DNA from: Vulcanimicrobiia bacterium
Lineage (GTDB): Bacteria; Vulcanimicrobiota; Vulcanimicrobiia; Vulcanimicrobiales; Vulcanimicrobiaceae
Length of the DNA: 52,161 nt
NCBI GenBank assembly: GCA_025934645.1
Contig: JAICWY010000011.1
Location: forward strand, 1-52,161
Direction: 5' to 3'
In this document: positions 1-9,240 of the stretch, one piece after another
Numbering within the stretch: position 1 is the first letter of the stretch
Layout: every line of letters begins with the position of its first letter
Made by a program: the position numbers and the translations under genes
Notes under the pieces: generated by a model
Database searches by the model: none
What the model was told of the DNA's origin: nothing
The model's input: only the letters and a program-made list of their open reading frames with translations

Positions 1-1853
1 CGCGCCCGAGCGCTCTTCGTTTCCGCGAAGAGCTTTCGCACGGCATCGAAAAGACCGGTGTACGTCGCAAGATTTGAACGCGGTGTGCGTCCGATGGGCT
101 TTTGGTCAACGATGACCAAACGTTTGATACGTTCCATACCTGCGGCGATGCGGCCGCCGCTGGGAGCAACGGGCGCACGTTCGAGCGCACCCGCGTCTTC
201 CTCTTCTTCAAGCGAAACGCCGAGTTTTGCGGAGACAAGTTCTACCAGTGCCTGGCTGATCAAACTCGACTTTCCCGAGCCCGACACGCCCGTAACGGCG
301 GTAAAGGTGCCCAAAGGAAACGCAACATCGAGCTTCGCCAGATTGTTCCGCGTAACGCCGCGCAGCTCCAGCCAACTTTTTGGCGCGCGGGGCGTGCGTG
401 AAACGCTCGCCTCGCCGTTGAAAATATACTTGCGTGTCTGCGAAGGTTTGATGGCTTTTAAACCGTCCGGCGTTCCGCTGTAGAGCACCTGGCCGCCATG
501 CCGTCCGGCGGCTGGCCCGATGTCGACGATCCAATCAGCGTGCCGGATTACGTCGACGTCGTGCTCGACGACGAACAGCGAGTTTCCTGAGGACTTAAGC
601 TGATCCAACGCGCGCAGCAACGCCTCGGTGTCGGATGGGTGCAGCCCCGCGGATGGTTCGTCGAGCACATACACGACGCCGAACAGATTCGATCGCACTT
701 GCGTGCCCAATCGCAGACGCTGCAATTCGCCCGGCGATAGCGTGGGCGTGCTGCGGTCCAACGTGATGTATCCGAGGCCGAGATCGAGCAGAACGCTCAG
801 GCGCGTAATCAGATCTTCGGCGATCCGAGCAATGACCAGTGCTTTTTCCGCTTGACCGTTGGCGGCTTTTTGAACGGCGGCGCCGGCCTCATTCGCATAC
901 GGTTGAAACGCCACCCGAAGCCGCTCCAGCGGCAAGTGCGCCATCTGCGCAATATCTAATCCCGCAAATTTCACGGAAAGCGACTCGATGCGCAGCCGCT
1001 TACCGTGACACTCCGGACATTCGACGCTTTCCAGGAACTGCTCGACGCGCTTTTTCATCAGGGGGCTTTGCGTCTTCGCGAACGTTTCCATCACGTACCG
1101 CTTCGCGCTTGTAAATGTGCCTTGGTAGCTCGGCTCTTCCTTACGTTTCAGCGCGCGGCGTACTTCGGCAGGCGTATAGCCCGCGTACACCGGGACCGTT
1201 GGCTGTTCGTCGGTGTAAAGGAGCCAGTCGCGATCTTTTTTCGGCAGGTCGCGCCATGGACGATCGACGTCTATGCCGAGCGTGGTGGCGATATCGCGCA
1301 AATTCTGCCCGTGCCACGCGGGAGGCCATGCGGCGATGGCACGTTCGCGAATCGTTAGTGAATCATCGGGAACCATCAGCCGTTCGCTGACGTCGTACAT
1401 CCGGCCTAATCCATGGCATCGCGGACATGCGCCGGCGGGCGTATTGGGCGAGAATGCTTCAGCCTCGAGATGCGGCTGGTCGCGCGGATACTCGCCGGCG
1501 CGCGAGTACAGCATGCGAAGTAAGTTCGAGAGCGTTGTAACGCTGCCGACGGATGAGCGCGTCGTCGGCGATCCACGCTGCTGCTGCAGCGCTACCGCCG
1601 GAGGCAGTCCATCGATCTCATCGACATCGGGAACGGCCATTTGATGAAACAGCCGCCGCGCGTAGGGCGAAACGGACTCCAAATACCGCCGTTGCGCTTC
1701 GGCGTATAACGTGCTGAACGCGAGCGACGATTTCCCCGACCCGGAGACGCCGGTGAAGACGACGAGTGCTTCGCGCGGGATCTCGAGGCTGATGTTCTTC
1801 AGGTTGTGCTCGCGCGCGCCGCGCACGCGCACATGTCCATCGGGCGGTACCAT
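1..1853 (-). CDS. Class II UvrA-like ABC ATPase (UvrA2), C-terminus cut by the window edge
   Basis: Reading from ATG at 1853 gives about 617 residues before the window ends. Visible are a first Walker A ([13 protein letters not shown], near residue 35), the Q-loop region PAVALQQQR, a signature [12 protein letters not shown], Walker [17 protein letters not shown], and a second Walker A ([13 protein letters not shown]) opening the second ATPase half. After the segment [13 protein letters not shown] the chain passes within about 20 residues to ACPRCHGLG. The class I protein at 18618-21635 has a long insertion there, which is the UvrB-binding domain. Lack of that domain defines class II UvrA proteins, known in Deinococcus and Streptomyces and linked to damage tolerance or drug resistance. 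It probably binds DNA as a dimer without UvrB. The last third, with the second signature motif, is outside the window. Confidence 0.88.
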   Translation of the reverse strand, partial: MVPPDGHVRVRGAREHNLKNISLEIPREALVVFTGVSGSGKSSLAFSTLYAEAQRRYLESVSPYARRLFHQMAVPDVDEIDGLPPAVALQQQRGSPTTRSSVGSVTTLSNLLRMLYSRAGEYPRDQPHLEAEAFSPNTPAGACPRCHGLGRMYDVSERLMVPDDSLTIRERAIAAWPPAWHGQNLRDIATTLGIDVDRPWRDLPKKDRDWLLYTDEQPTVPVYAGYTPAEVRRALKRKEEPSYQGTFTSAKRYVMETFAKTQSPLMKKRVEQFLESVECPECHGKRLRIESLSVKFAGLDIAQMAHLPLERLRVAFQPYANEAGAAVQKAANGQAEKALVIARIAEDLITRLSVLLDLGLGYITLDRSTPTLSPGELQRLRLGTQVRSNLFGVVYVLDEPSAGLHPSDTEALLRALDQLKSSGNSLFVVEHDVDVIRHADWIVDIGPAAGRHGGQVLYSGTPDGLKAIKPSQTRKYIFNGEASVSRTPRAPKSWLELRGVTRNNLAKLDVAFPLGTFTAVTGVSGSGKSSLISQALVELVSAKLGVSLEEEEDAGALERAPVAPSGGRIAAGMERIKRLVIVDQKPIGRTPRSNLATYTGLFDAVRKLFAETKSARA

Positions 1854-1906
1854 CGCTTACGCTTCTTCCCCAAGAAGGCCGGCCTACCGCGTGCTGCTCC
1901 CGGGGC

Positions 1907-2146
1907 CTACGACGCCGTTTTGCCGGCCCTAACCCATGCCATGACGCAAAGCATAATGATGGCGGCTTCCCAAATGAACGTTTGCGCGGTAAACGTCGGA
2001 ACGAGATGCGGACCAGGCCAGCACCATACCCATTGACCGCTTTTCGCATCAAGGCAAAGTGCATCGTGGAAGCGATGGAAGTTCAAAACATTCGCGATCG
2101 TACACAATACAAATAGACTGGGAATCCACAGGCGTCTGTTGTACAT
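1907..2146 (-). CDS. Small hypothetical membrane protein (79 aa)
   Basis: I do not recognise the family. ATG at 2146 is preferred over an in-frame start at 2257 because it lies 5 bases after the stop of the upstream gene (2152-2475), suggesting a two-gene operon; the longer form would run over that gene. The product begins [20 protein letters not shown], with one hydrophobic segment at residues 6-19. A loop rich in Trp, His and Pro (about residues 20-50) follows, then a second hydrophobic segment near the C-terminus ([16 protein letters not shown]). A two-span inner-membrane protein is the simplest reading. Base composition is clearly poorer in GC than in the flanking conserved genes. Function unknown. 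Confidence 0.5.
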   Translation of the reverse strand: MYNRRLWIPSLFVLCTIANVLNFHRFHDALCLDAKSGQWVWCWPGPHLVPTFTAQTFIWEAAIIMLCVMAWVRAGKTAS

Positions 2147-2151
2147 GATTA

Positions 2152-2475
2152 TCAGCGCGACCACCACACCGGCGTATGACCGGTCACGATAAATAGCGCC
2201 AATACCACAGCTCCTCCGAAAAAGAGTTGAAGCCGTCGCACTGCGCGTCTGCGGCAATTGCGCACCAAGGCGGGGAACGGTGTGCTAGGGGCGAGATCGG
2301 ACTGCGGGTCCATGCGTGACATGGACAACACCGAATAGTACAAGGCGAGCGTAAGCGGGTTTTTGCGCTCGGCAATAACGGAAGCGGCATCTTCCGGTTT
2401 TGCGACAACGGACAGGCATATGGCGATGTTCAAAACCACCAAGCCGACGAAGATGGCAACCCACACGGCAAACAT
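2152..2475 (-). CDS. Small hypothetical membrane protein (107 aa)
   Basis: The ATG at 2475 follows a modest AAGG. An N-terminal hydrophobic helix (residues 2-24, AVWVAIFVGLVVLNIAICL) is followed by a roughly 55-residue polar stretch, an Arg-rich patch ([11 protein letters not shown]) and a second helix (FFGGAVVLALFIVTG) close to the C-terminus. The basic patch just before helix 2 suggests it is cytoplasmic. No family is recognised. The stop is five bases from the next gene (1907-2146), so the two are probably co-transcribed and may form one membrane complex. The segment has lower GC than its neighbours. Confidence 0.5.
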   Translation of the reverse strand: MFAVWVAIFVGLVVLNIAICLSVVAKPEDAASVIAERKNPLTLALYYSVLSMSRMDPQSDLAPSTPFPALVRNCRRRAVRRLQLFFGGAVVLALFIVTGHTPVWWSR

Positions 2476-2879
2476 GCCTTATTCAACCGCAAAAGCGGGG
2501 CGGCTGTCCACCGCTTGCCGGCCGTTTCGCGCAGCCTAGTGAAAAAGGACTACGCGTCGTACGCGGGCGCACGACCGTCCATCCAACGCTCGCCATGTCG
2601 AAATCACGCGTCCCGCCTCGACGCCGCGCATGCTGCTGAACCGGCGTGTCGAGCTCGCCAAGCACAGCCAGCGCGCAAAAGCTTCCCAGTTCATGTGCGC
2701 GCTCCTCGGTCGACGAACGCGTAGCGAGTTCGGTGACCGTATCCGACTTTTTGAGCGAGCGTATGCCGCCGACGATCCGCTGCAAAGCCCTTTATTCCAA
2801 GCATTTTTTTCTTTTCGCAACTTCGTTTCTGCTGCGCGGTTCATGCGGGTGGAATAACAATTCTGAAAGTATGGAATAG
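2476..2879. other. Gene-free gap of about 400 bp
   Basis: No reading frame here gives a protein with recognisable motifs or convincing composition. The open frames on both strands are short, overlap each other and are rich in Arg, Ser and Pro as expected of chance frames in GC-rich DNA. The right-hand 80 bases are AT-rich, with runs of T around 2806-2815, and precede the DUF5069 gene, so a promoter for that gene probably lies there, but I could not place -35 and -10 boxes with confidence. No tRNA-like or riboswitch-like fold was recognised. Confidence 0.5.
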
Positions 2880-3335
2880 ATGAATCTCACCCAAACTACG
2901 CCGCGCAGCGTTCGAGAGAAATTCCTCGGCCTCGTGCAACTGGCGCGAACCACCGATAAAGCCAAAGCGTTAGCGCACGGAACCATAGGCGAGTACGAGT
3001 ACCCTTCCACAATGGACGAAGGCCTGTTCGAGTTTCTCGGCATGAAAGCCTCAGATTTTCTAGAATTTCTGAAGGTCGCGAAGAGCGATGCGGAGATCGA
3101 GGGCTACATAAAAGGCTTCGTCGGCAAGAAATCGCCGGACGAGATCGCGTCCTTTAACCAACGCTGGATGAGCAAAGTTCCGAAGGGCGAATCACTCGAG
3201 CATTTCACCACGCTACGTACGCGCATCGCTCCCGATCGCACCGATGTAACGACGTGGCCTGACCTGCTGGACCTCGACGAAGGCCGTAGGGTTGATCATC
3301 GCGAGCCCGCGAGCGTCAACAGCAAAACGCCGTAG
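2880..3335 (+). CDS. DUF5069 domain protein
   Basis: A 151-residue soluble protein. The N-terminal part reads SVREKFLGLVQLARTTDKAKA and then GTIGEYEYPSTMDEGLFEFLG. This matches the DUF5069 pattern, in which a 'LARxxDKxRA' helix is followed by 'GxxGEYxYxCxxD'; here the usual Cys is Ser. The second half is helical (FLKVAKSDAEIEGYIKGFVG) and ends with a conserved-looking segment around LRTRIAPDRTDVTTWPDLLD. DUF5069 proteins are widespread in soil bacteria and have no known activity. There is no signal peptide. It stands alone, convergent with the gene at 3416-3742, with a perfect 10-bp hairpin between them. Confidence 0.75.
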   Translation: MNLTQTTPRSVREKFLGLVQLARTTDKAKALAHGTIGEYEYPSTMDEGLFEFLGMKASDFLEFLKVAKSDAEIEGYIKGFVGKKSPDEIASFNQRWMSKVPKGESLEHFTTLRTRIAPDRTDVTTWPDLLDLDEGRRVDHREPASVNSKTP

Positions 3336-3369
3336 TGCTCTCTTAAACGCTATCGCGTGAAATAAGACC

Positions 3370-3403
3370 GAAGGCCTGTCATCCGAAAGGTTTACAGGCC
3401 TTC
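3370..3403. terminator. Perfect 10-bp hairpin between convergent genes
   Basis: GAAGGCCTGT at 3370-3379 is exactly complementary to ACAGGCCTTC at 3394-3403, with a 14-base loop. It lies between the ends of two convergent genes (3335 and 3416), the usual place for a two-way terminator. Neither side has a good T run; the sequence on the plus side is TGCTTGCC, so release would be weak or factor-dependent. Confidence 0.5.
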
Positions 3404-3415
3404 TGCTTGCCAACG

Positions 3416-3742
3416 TCAATCTCGCCCTGGCGAAGTCGTGCGCCCGGCGCGAAAGTACGTGCGCGAGTCTATCGCGCTCGCCGTCTGCACGATGGAGACC
3501 AGGTTATCGGCGACCTCTTTATCCCATTGTGAGGCGCTCCACGCGTGCCGCGACGTCCATTCGGTGACGAGCAGTATTCGCTGCTGATCCTCGCTTTGGA
3601 ATATCTCACCTTCAAGGAAGCCGGCTAGCTCGTGCTTGTGCTTCATCATCTCCGCAGCTTGCTTCACGAGATAAGCACAATCATCGGGGCCGACGCTAAT
3701 CAAAAGCACTGAAACCAGATGGGAACCTGCGTCTGCAAACAT
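3416..3742 (-). CDS. Possible ABM-type dimeric alpha/beta-barrel protein (108 aa)
   Basis: The ATG at 3742 is preferred over an in-frame TTG at 3751. The product starts MFADAGSHLVSVLLISVG, then an acidic helix (DDCAYLVKQAAEMMKHKHEL) and a strand-like segment (QRILLVTEWTSRHAWSASQWDKEVADNLVSIVQ). The alternation of strand, helix, strand, with the pattern 'xxLLVTEWxSxxAxxAxxW', resembles ABM (antibiotic biosynthesis monooxygenase-like) domains, small dimeric barrels of varied function. The similarity is by pattern only. No signal peptide is evident. The gene is divergent from the Crp/Fnr gene and could be its target, but nothing in the sequence proves this. Confidence 0.5.
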   Translation of the reverse strand: MFADAGSHLVSVLLISVGPDDCAYLVKQAAEMMKHKHELAGFLEGEIFQSEDQQRILLVTEWTSRHAWSASQWDKEVADNLVSIVQTASAIDSRTYFRAGRTTSPGRD

Positions 3743-3951
3743 GCACAACAAATATCACAGATTAACGGCTTTCGATAGAGCCGCCCGCAAAAACTCCGAC
3801 GCATTAAGGCTATTTGTGCGATTTGAGAGCCTAATGGCACCGCAGGTGACTGGCCGCCGTCTTAGCGATGGCTCGCGGGAACGGGGACGGACACAGGCCC
3901 AAAATAGATTGCAACGAAGCTTCGAGTTTCAATACACGCTACGAGATATGC

Positions 3952-4608
3952 ATGAAAAAGGCTGATCATACCAAACCGTTCGATTCCAAAGCGTTTCTTC
4001 AAGTCGTCGGCGACGGCCGAACGATAAAGACATATCGCACAGGAAGCATCGTTTTCGCGCAAGGCGATCCCGCCGGTTCGGTTTTCTACATTCAGTCAGG
4101 GAAAGTCAAACTCTCGGTCGTTTCAGCGCGTGGAAAAGAGGCCGTTATTGCGATTCTCAACGAAGGCTTTTTCTTTGGCGAAGGCTGCCTTGCGGGCCAG
4201 ACGTTGCGAATGGCCACGGCGCGTGCATTCGCACCCTGCTCAATCGTTTGCGTTAAGAAAACCAGGATGAACGAGATACTTCGCGAGCAACCGGCATTTT
4301 CCGAAACTTTTATCACGCATCTCCTAACGCGCAATATCCGCATTGAAGAAGACCTGGTCGATCAGCTGTTCAATTCAAGCGAAAAGCGGCTGGCACGCAC
4401 GCTGCTATTGCTTGCAAATTTCGGTAAGGAAGGCCGGCCGGAAGAAGTCATTCCGACGATCAGCCAGGCTACGCTCGCCGAAATGATCGGAACGACGCGC
4501 TCGCGCGTAAGCTTTTTCCTAAATAAGTTCCGGAAACTCGGGTTTATCGAATACAACGGCGGACTGCACGTCCACACCTCGCTGCTCAACGTGATCCTGC
4601 ACGACTAA
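3952..4608 (+). CDS. Crp/Fnr-family transcriptional regulator
   Basis: A 218-residue regulator. The ATG at 3952 (MKKADHTKPFDSKAFL) is chosen because family members begin with this kind of sequence; an upstream in-frame ATG at 3868 would add 28 unconserved residues. Residues 20-130 form the cyclic-nucleotide-binding-type beta-barrel (GSIVFAQGDPAGSVFYIQSG, then GKEAVIAILNEGFFFGEGCL). A long dimerisation helix follows (FITHLLTRNIRIEEDLVDQL). The C-terminal winged helix-turn-helix contains ISQATLAEMIGTTRSRVSFF as the recognition unit. There is no N-terminal Cys cluster, so it is not an oxygen-sensing FNR. The barrel lacks a clear cAMP-binding PxxR-SxA signature, so its ligand is unknown. Start codon context is weak (ACGAGA). 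Confidence 0.9.
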   Translation: MKKADHTKPFDSKAFLQVVGDGRTIKTYRTGSIVFAQGDPAGSVFYIQSGKVKLSVVSARGKEAVIAILNEGFFFGEGCLAGQTLRMATARAFAPCSIVCVKKTRMNEILREQPAFSETFITHLLTRNIRIEEDLVDQLFNSSEKRLARTLLLLANFGKEGRPEEVIPTISQATLAEMIGTTRSRVSFFLNKFRKLGFIEYNGGLHVHTSLLNVILHD

Positions 4609-4660
4609 TCCTTGATGCCGGGCGCTGCCTGAGCAATTCGGACCAGATTTAGTAGTCAAA

Positions 4661-4694
4661 AGAGTGTATGCTTGCAGATATGCAGGCACACTCT
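4661..4694. promoter_or_regulatory. Long imperfect hairpin upstream of the phosphatase gene
   Basis: AGAGTG (4661-4666) pairs with CACTCT (4689-4694), and inside it TGCTTGCA (4669-4676) pairs with TGCAGGCA (4681-4688) with one G-U, leaving a 2-base bulge and a 4-base loop. It lies 50 bases after the Crp/Fnr gene and about 160 bases before the phosphatase start. No T run follows on the plus strand, so it may be a factor-dependent terminator, an operator, or a 5'-UTR structure. Confidence 0.4.
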
Positions 4695-4850
4695 AGACGG
4701 ATCACCACGCAAGGCCGCGGCGCGCCTATTTTCAAGGGATTTCCTTTGCCTGCAAACCTCGACGATCCGTCATGCAGCGTGCTGCTCTACGGCGGCCTCT
4801 TCCGTAGTCGGCGCGTGGCTTCGCCGCCGCGCTAACCGGTAAGTAACAGG

Positions 4851-5663
4851 ATGCCGAAAAGCTTCGCCCACGAGCTTCGCTCGGGCATGTCGGGTTCACC
4901 GAGTGCGCTGAAAGCGACACCGGATACCGCCGCTCGCATTCTCGTGGACCATCTTTATGCGCACCGGTTTCCACCGGTTCCCGGAGTTGATATCGGGACG
5001 GCATATCTTCTTGCCGATGATGACGTGCGGGTCGGCGGCGATCTTATAGACGTCTATCAGTTTAACAATGGATCCGTCGCTATTTCAATCGCCGACATAT
5101 CCGGTAAGGGCGCGCAAGCGGCATCGCGCGCGGCGCTTGTAAAATACGGACTCCGAGCATATGTGTCGGCTGGACTTACACCGGCACAAGTACTGCGAAA
5201 TCTGAACGTGCTGTATATGGAGACTTCGGCATTCGACGACGTCGACTCGGACTCGTTCGTCAGCGTCTTTTTAGGAATCATCGATCCCGAGCATCGCGTC
5301 ATAACGTATGCATCCGCAGGCCATGAGCCCGCAATGCTCTCGAGTCCAGGACAGTTACCGGAATTACTACCGCCTACCGCGCCTATCGTCGGCGTATTCG
5401 AAGCGTCGCAGAAGCTCTTTCATCAACGCCTGGTGTATCTACAGCCGGGCGGATCAACGTTAATCGTTAGTACGGATGGAGTCAGCGAAGCACGCGCGCC
5501 GAATGGTGATTTCATCAAACGAGGCGACATTATGAGATGGATCGATTCCAATCGTGCTTTGCCCGCTCAGGAGCAAGCGCAACGCCTGCTGCGCGCGACT
5601 CGACATTTCTGCGGCGGACGAGCGCAAGACGACATCGCAATCGTCGTAGCATGCTTCCCGTAA
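4851..5663 (+). CDS. SpoIIE/PP2C-type serine phosphatase
   Basis: A 270-residue single-domain phosphatase of the RsbU/SpoIIE type, which dephosphorylates anti-anti-sigma (STAS) proteins. The metal-binding motifs are present: VGGDLIDVY (D64, D67), SIADISGKG (D82), a central SAGHEPAML segment, STDGVSEA and, at the C-terminus, AQDDIAIVVA. There is no sensor domain in front; the first 40 residues are short and poorly conserved. An in-frame stop at 4833 prevents extension upstream of the ATG at 4851. The ribosome site is poor (AACAGG directly before ATG), so the real start may be ATG at 4887. A STAS protein lies at 47752-48063; a functional link across 42 kb is only a possibility. Confidence 0.88.
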   Translation: MPKSFAHELRSGMSGSPSALKATPDTAARILVDHLYAHRFPPVPGVDIGTAYLLADDDVRVGGDLIDVYQFNNGSVAISIADISGKGAQAASRAALVKYGLRAYVSAGLTPAQVLRNLNVLYMETSAFDDVDSDSFVSVFLGIIDPEHRVITYASAGHEPAMLSSPGQLPELLPPTAPIVGVFEASQKLFHQRLVYLQPGGSTLIVSTDGVSEARAPNGDFIKRGDIMRWIDSNRALPAQEQAQRLLRATRHFCGGRAQDDIAIVVACFP

Positions 5664-5854
5664 GGCATGCCTGTCGTGCGCACCAATTTTTTAACTTGAG
5701 CAGCTAGAGGTCGATGGCCTCGGCCCTCGGACTTCGCCGCATGCCTGCAGGAAATTCCCGAGCCTTTTGTCCTGCGGCCGCCATGTCTCGGCTATAGCAA
5801 AAAGCAATAAGGTGCGGCGATAATCAGTTCCGGTAGACATCGCCGATCGGCAAT

Positions 5855-5881
5855 CAAAAAGCCGCGTAAGCACACGGCTTT
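5855..5881 (-). terminator. Rho-independent terminator of tRNA-Glu
   Basis: Read on the minus strand, AAAGCCG (5881-5875) pairs with CGGCTTT (5864-5858), and the T run continues to 5856. It starts three bases beyond the CCA end of tRNA-Glu, as expected for the terminator of that transcript. Confidence 0.7.
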
Positions 5882-5883
5882 GT

Positions 5884-5958
5884 TGGTAGCGCCAACGGGA
5901 ATCGAACCCGTCTTTCCGCCTTGAAAGGGCGATGTCCTAACCGATAGACGATGGCGCC
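5884..5958 (-). tRNA. tRNA-Glu (anticodon TTC)
   Basis: The minus strand folds into a full cloverleaf of 75 bases. The acceptor is GGCGCCA with TGGCGCT (one G-U at the top), and the D arm is GTCTATCGGTTAGGAC. The anticodon stem is TCGCC/GGCGG around the loop CTTTCAA, anticodon TTC. The T arm is ACGGG-TTCGATT-CCCGT. A73 and an encoded CCA end the molecule. A terminator hairpin follows at once. Confidence 0.96.
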
Positions 5959-6017
5959 ACGCTCAACGCCTAATTCAACACAGGATCGAGCGGGCTGTCA
6001 ACCACTTCTCCCGTCCG

Positions 6018-6497
6018 CTATTGGGAGTTGTTAGGCCGCCCCACCGGAGCCTGCTTGGCGATGAAGGTCTTTGAGACTTTACCGGTCTTGGGCGAAGAAG
6101 GCGTGACCTTCGCCGTGACCACCACCTTGTTGCCCGACTGGATCGTCATCGTGCCCGAGCCGTTCTTGCCGTTCCGCGTCCACTGCACCACCACCAGGTT
6201 CGCATGCCCGCGCATGCCGCTCGTTATGTCGATCGGCTTGCCGGGATAGAACAACGCATTGATGGGGTTGCCGTTCATCCAAACGGAGAACGTCACGTCC
6301 TTCGTGTCGGCGCTTTCCTTCGCGAAATATTTCGTGCCAGGGCCGTTGCTGAGCTGCATTTCGGGCGCGGCGGTCGAGTTGGCTTGCGCCATCGTCGTGT
6401 TCGAAGGCAACGGCGTGCGTCCGGCAGCGGAGCGCGTGTTGAAGTGGCATCCCGCGAGCGTGGCGGCCAAAATCAAAACGCCGGCGGCGCGAAGCAT
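6018..6497 (-). CDS. Putative lipoprotein, unknown function (159 aa)
   Basis: The start at 6497 is chosen because AAGGA lies 7 bases upstream; an ATG at 6512 is possible, and any longer frame would run into tRNA-Met. The N-terminus MLRAAGVLILAATLAGCHFN is a signal peptide with a good lipobox (LAGC, Cys17), so the mature protein should be lipid-anchored. About 45 low-complexity residues rich in Thr, Ser and Ala follow. The remaining 90 residues look like a small beta-sandwich (VTFSVWMNGNPINALFYPGK, then ANLVVVQWTRNGKNGSGTM). A short basic tail ends the chain. I do not recognise the family. The gene sits between two tRNA genes on the same strand and may share their transcript. Confidence 0.65.
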   Translation of the reverse strand: MLRAAGVLILAATLAGCHFNTRSAAGRTPLPSNTTMAQANSTAAPEMQLSNGPGTKYFAKESADTKDVTFSVWMNGNPINALFYPGKPIDITSGMRGHANLVVVQWTRNGKNGSGTMTIQSGNKVVVTAKVTPSSPKTGKVSKTFIAKQAPVGRPNNSQ

Positions 6498-6571
6498 GAC
6501 GATTCCTTGCATGCTTGCGTCATTCCACGGACTGTCAGCCGCCAAACCCTTCGGGGGCTGCACCGGGGACG

Positions 6572-6646
6572 TGGTGGGCCCGGTAGGATTCGAACCTACG
6601 CGCAACCAGTTATGAGCCGGCCGCTCTACCGCTGAGCTACGGGCCC
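6572..6646 (-). tRNA. tRNA-Met (anticodon CAT), elongator type
   Basis: The minus strand gives a 75-base cloverleaf: acceptor GGGCCCG/CGGGCCC fully paired, D arm GCTCAGCGGTAGAGC, anticodon stem GCCGG/CTGGT around CTCATAA, T arm GTAGG-TTCGAAT-CCTAC, A73 and encoded CCA. A paired first base pair and no GGG/CCC run in the anticodon stem argue against the initiator. A tRNA-Ile with modified CAT cannot be fully excluded, though the body does not resemble one. Confidence 0.93.
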
Positions 6647-6661
6647 CGGAGGCTCTTCGAT

Positions 6662-7978
<1,317 letters not shown>

Positions 7979-8437
7979 TTATTTCTCCAGAATCCAGCGC
8001 TCGAGATCGTGTTTGCGCGACACGAAATCCGAGGGTTGGAAGAAAATCGCGAGTTCGCGTTCGGCGCTTTCATGCGAATCCGAACCGTGCACCAGATTGC
8101 GGCCGATTGTCGAAGCGAAGTCGGCGCGAATAGAGCCGGTTGCCGCGTTCAGCGGATTGGTCGCGCCCATGATCTGGCGGCAGCCCGCGATCGCTTCTTC
8201 GCCTTCGACGGCCATTGCGAGCAGCGGACCGCTGGTGATGAAGTCCACCAGCCCTTGGAAAAACGGTTTGCCCTCGTGCTCGCCGTAATGCTTGCGGGCG
8301 CGCTCGCCGTCGAGCTGCATCATCTTCATCGCGACGATTACATAGCCGCGGCGCTCGAAACGGGAGACGATATCGCCGATCAAACCGCGCGAAACGGCGT
8401 CGGGCTTACAAAGGATCAACGTGCGTTGGATTGCCAT
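7979..8437 (-). CDS. ndk: Nucleoside diphosphate kinase
   Basis: A 152-residue enzyme that moves the gamma-phosphate of ATP to NDPs through a phospho-histidine. It begins [20 protein letters not shown], the standard family start, and has [18 protein letters not shown] and the active-site segment [11 protein letters not shown] with His117. The open frame continues much further upstream, but ATG at 8437 fixes the canonical N-terminus, and the longer frame would lie opposite the biotin ligase gene. It is followed after 3 bases by eno. The 60 bases to the divergent ligase gene must hold promoters for both. Confidence 0.97.
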   Translation of the reverse strand: MAIQRTLILCKPDAVSRGLIGDIVSRFERRGYVIVAMKMMQLDGERARKHYGEHEGKPFFQGLVDFITSGPLLAMAVEGEEAIAGCRQIMGATNPLNAATGSIRADFASTIGRNLVHGSDSHESAERELAIFFQPSDFVSRKHDLERWILEK

Positions 8438-8497
8438 AACGCGCCCAGAATACGGGCCAAGGGCAATCCAGGCCTGCACCTCGAAACAGGCGCGCTC

Positions 8498-9238
8498 GTG
8501 AGCCGCTTTTCCCGCATTACGCGCGTTGCCGTGACCGGCAGCACGAACGACGACATGGCCCGCATGCTCGGCGACGAGCGCACGCGCGGCCTGACCCTCG
8601 TCGCGGATTACCAGGAGCGCGGTGCGGGACGAAAGGGACGTTCGTGGCTCGCCGCGCCCGGTTCGGCGCTGCTCTGCACGATAGCGCTGCCCGATCCGCT
8701 GCCCACGACGGATCTGTGGGCGGTGCCGTTCTGGAGCGCGTGCATCGTGCGGGAAGCGCTGGAAACGTGCGGCGTTTCCGGCACGCGGCTGCAGTGGCCG
8801 AACGACGTGCTGTCGGCTGACGGGCGCAAGATTGCGGGTATTCTGTGCATTTCGCGCGTGGCCGGCGCGTACGCGTGGGCCGGATGCGGCATCGGCGTGA
8901 ACGTGCGCCGCCCGAAAGATGCATCGCTGTATGAAGAGATCGTGCCGCCGCCCGCATTTGCGAGTGATTCTGCGGATATCGATCGGGATATGCTGCTGGA
9001 TGCGCTGCTGCGCGCTGCGGACGCGCAGTACACGCTGCTGGAAACGCCGGCGGCAATCGTGCATCGTTGGGAACCGCTTGCGAACGTGCCCGGGCAGGCG
9101 TACCGCATCCTCAAAGACGGCGAAACGCAGCCGTTCGAGGCGGCTGCGCTTCGGTTACTTCCGGGCGGATCGCTGCTCGTGCAGAGCGGCGGCGAACAGC
9201 GCGAAATCTCGCTCGCCGACGCGCGCGCGTTGCGCTAG
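8498..9238 (+). CDS. birA: Biotin--[acetyl-CoA-carboxylase] ligase (BirA catalytic type)
   Basis: About 246 residues, catalytic and C-terminal domains only, with no N-terminal repressor helix-turn-helix, so it should modify biotin carboxyl carrier protein but not regulate transcription. Visible motifs are [13 protein letters not shown] (substrate Ser-Thr-Asn), then the biotinyl-AMP loop [37 protein letters not shown] with the catalytic Lys, and [11 protein letters not shown]. The C-terminal SH3-like part includes [20 protein letters not shown]. The GTG at 8498 ([18 protein letters not shown]) is the best start. Frames extending further left would run over ndk on the other strand. Stop codons of this gene and the next (9241, minus strand) are two bases apart. 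Confidence 0.92.
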   Translation: MSRFSRITRVAVTGSTNDDMARMLGDERTRGLTLVADYQERGAGRKGRSWLAAPGSALLCTIALPDPLPTTDLWAVPFWSACIVREALETCGVSGTRLQWPNDVLSADGRKIAGILCISRVAGAYAWAGCGIGVNVRRPKDASLYEEIVPPPAFASDSADIDRDMLLDALLRAADAQYTLLETPAAIVHRWEPLANVPGQAYRILKDGETQPFEAAALRLLPGGSLLVQSGGEQREISLADARALR

Positions 9239-9240
9239 CG

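Noticed and set aside
2483-2844. Overlapping minus-strand frames of about 100 codons in the gap before the DUF5069 gene
   Set aside because: Two frames overlap each other, neither has a ribosome site or recognisable motif, and the composition looks like chance.
1-5883. Duplicate of the tRNA-Glu 3' end as an attachment site
   Set aside because: Scanning the GC-poor segment for the GGTTCGATTCCCG stretch in either orientation gave no second copy.
6498-6605. Longer lipoprotein reading through tRNA-Met
   Set aside because: It would translate part of the tRNA gene; the signal peptide and ribosome site indicate the start at 6497.
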